64,000 nt of DNA, from assembly GCF_003094615.1 (NCBI RefSeq), contig NZ_QDKO01000032.1, positions 124,001 to 188,000 on the forward strand, written 5' to 3'. This stretch comes from Caulobacter radicis (lineage in GTDB: Bacteria > Pseudomonadota > Alphaproteobacteria > Caulobacterales > Caulobacteraceae). Shown here piece after piece: positions 63,951 through 64,000 of this stretch. The stretch's first letter is position 1, and the number at the start of each line of letters is the position of its first letter. The notes under the pieces are model-generated. The model did no database searches. It saw nothing but the letters and a program-made list of their open reading frames with translations, and was not told the DNA's origin. The translations under genes were made by a program, and so were the position numbers.

Positions 63951-64000
63951 CGCTTTCGTCCGCCTTCGTCGCGTCGATGGCCTTCTGGCCACGTTCGAGA

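Overview
The window is GC-rich DNA from an alphaproteobacterium, very probably Caulobacter or a close relative. The main evidence is a full-length CtrA cell-cycle regulator (Asp51, C-terminal Ala-Ala) whose 406-bp promoter region carries TTAACC boxes and a GANTC site, fliI/fliJ preceded by a CtrA-type site, an alphaproteobacterial GTTC-N7-GTTC SOS box in front of uvrA, and many TonB-dependent receptors and plant-polymer enzymes. No prophage, insertion sequence, plasmid origin or CRISPR array was seen.

Layout. 1-3 kb: divergent manD (partial) and GH67 alpha-glucuronidase around a GntR/UxuR-like operator. 3-7.3 kb: a small GIY-YIG nuclease gene boxed by a near-perfect 45-bp inverted repeat, a TonB receptor and a secreted M20 peptidase. 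7.3-14 kb: a ParE toxin/antitoxin pair, then a six-gene purine (urate-allantoin) operon running allC-pucG-puuE-uraD-puuD-tetR on the minus strand. 14.2-16 kb: a COQ7-type hydroxylase and an MscS channel. 16-21 kb: a sigK/rskA-type sigma/anti-sigma pair with DUF2177, a cyclopropane-fatty-acid-synthase-like methyltransferase, an FAD oxidoreductase and DUF1365; the gene set matches the mycobacterial sigK locus. 21-29.5 kb: two TonB receptors, the second divergent from its presumed FecI/FecR regulators. 29.6-31.5 kb: an alpha/beta hydrolase between two short AraC regulators. 32-40.5 kb: trmFO, four tandem paralogous membrane proteins, and uvrA with an SOS box. 40.7-52 kb: ABC-F ATPase, tRNA-Ser(GGA), msrA, a metabolite:H+ symporter, several small envelope or secreted proteins, and a GH10 xylanase. 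52-57 kb: fliJ, fliI, a secreted hydrolase, a LytTR regulator and ctrA. 57-64 kb: M23 peptidase, phospholipase C, DMT exporter, zinc alcohol dehydrogenase and cheW.

Themes. Manno-/glucuronate enzymes, alpha-glucuronidase, xylanase and TonB receptors fit growth on glucuronoxylan. The purine operon encodes most steps from urate to ureidoglycine/glyoxylate. The most unusual feature is the density of paired inverted palindromic repeats (REP/BIME-like). At least nine loci occur in 64 kb. Three sit at successive junctions of the purine operon, where they encode protein tails and supply Shine-Dalgarno sequences; another pair encloses the GIY-YIG nuclease gene. TTG starts behind good ribosome-binding sites recur (tetR, sigK, FAD oxidoreductase, fliI, phospholipase C).
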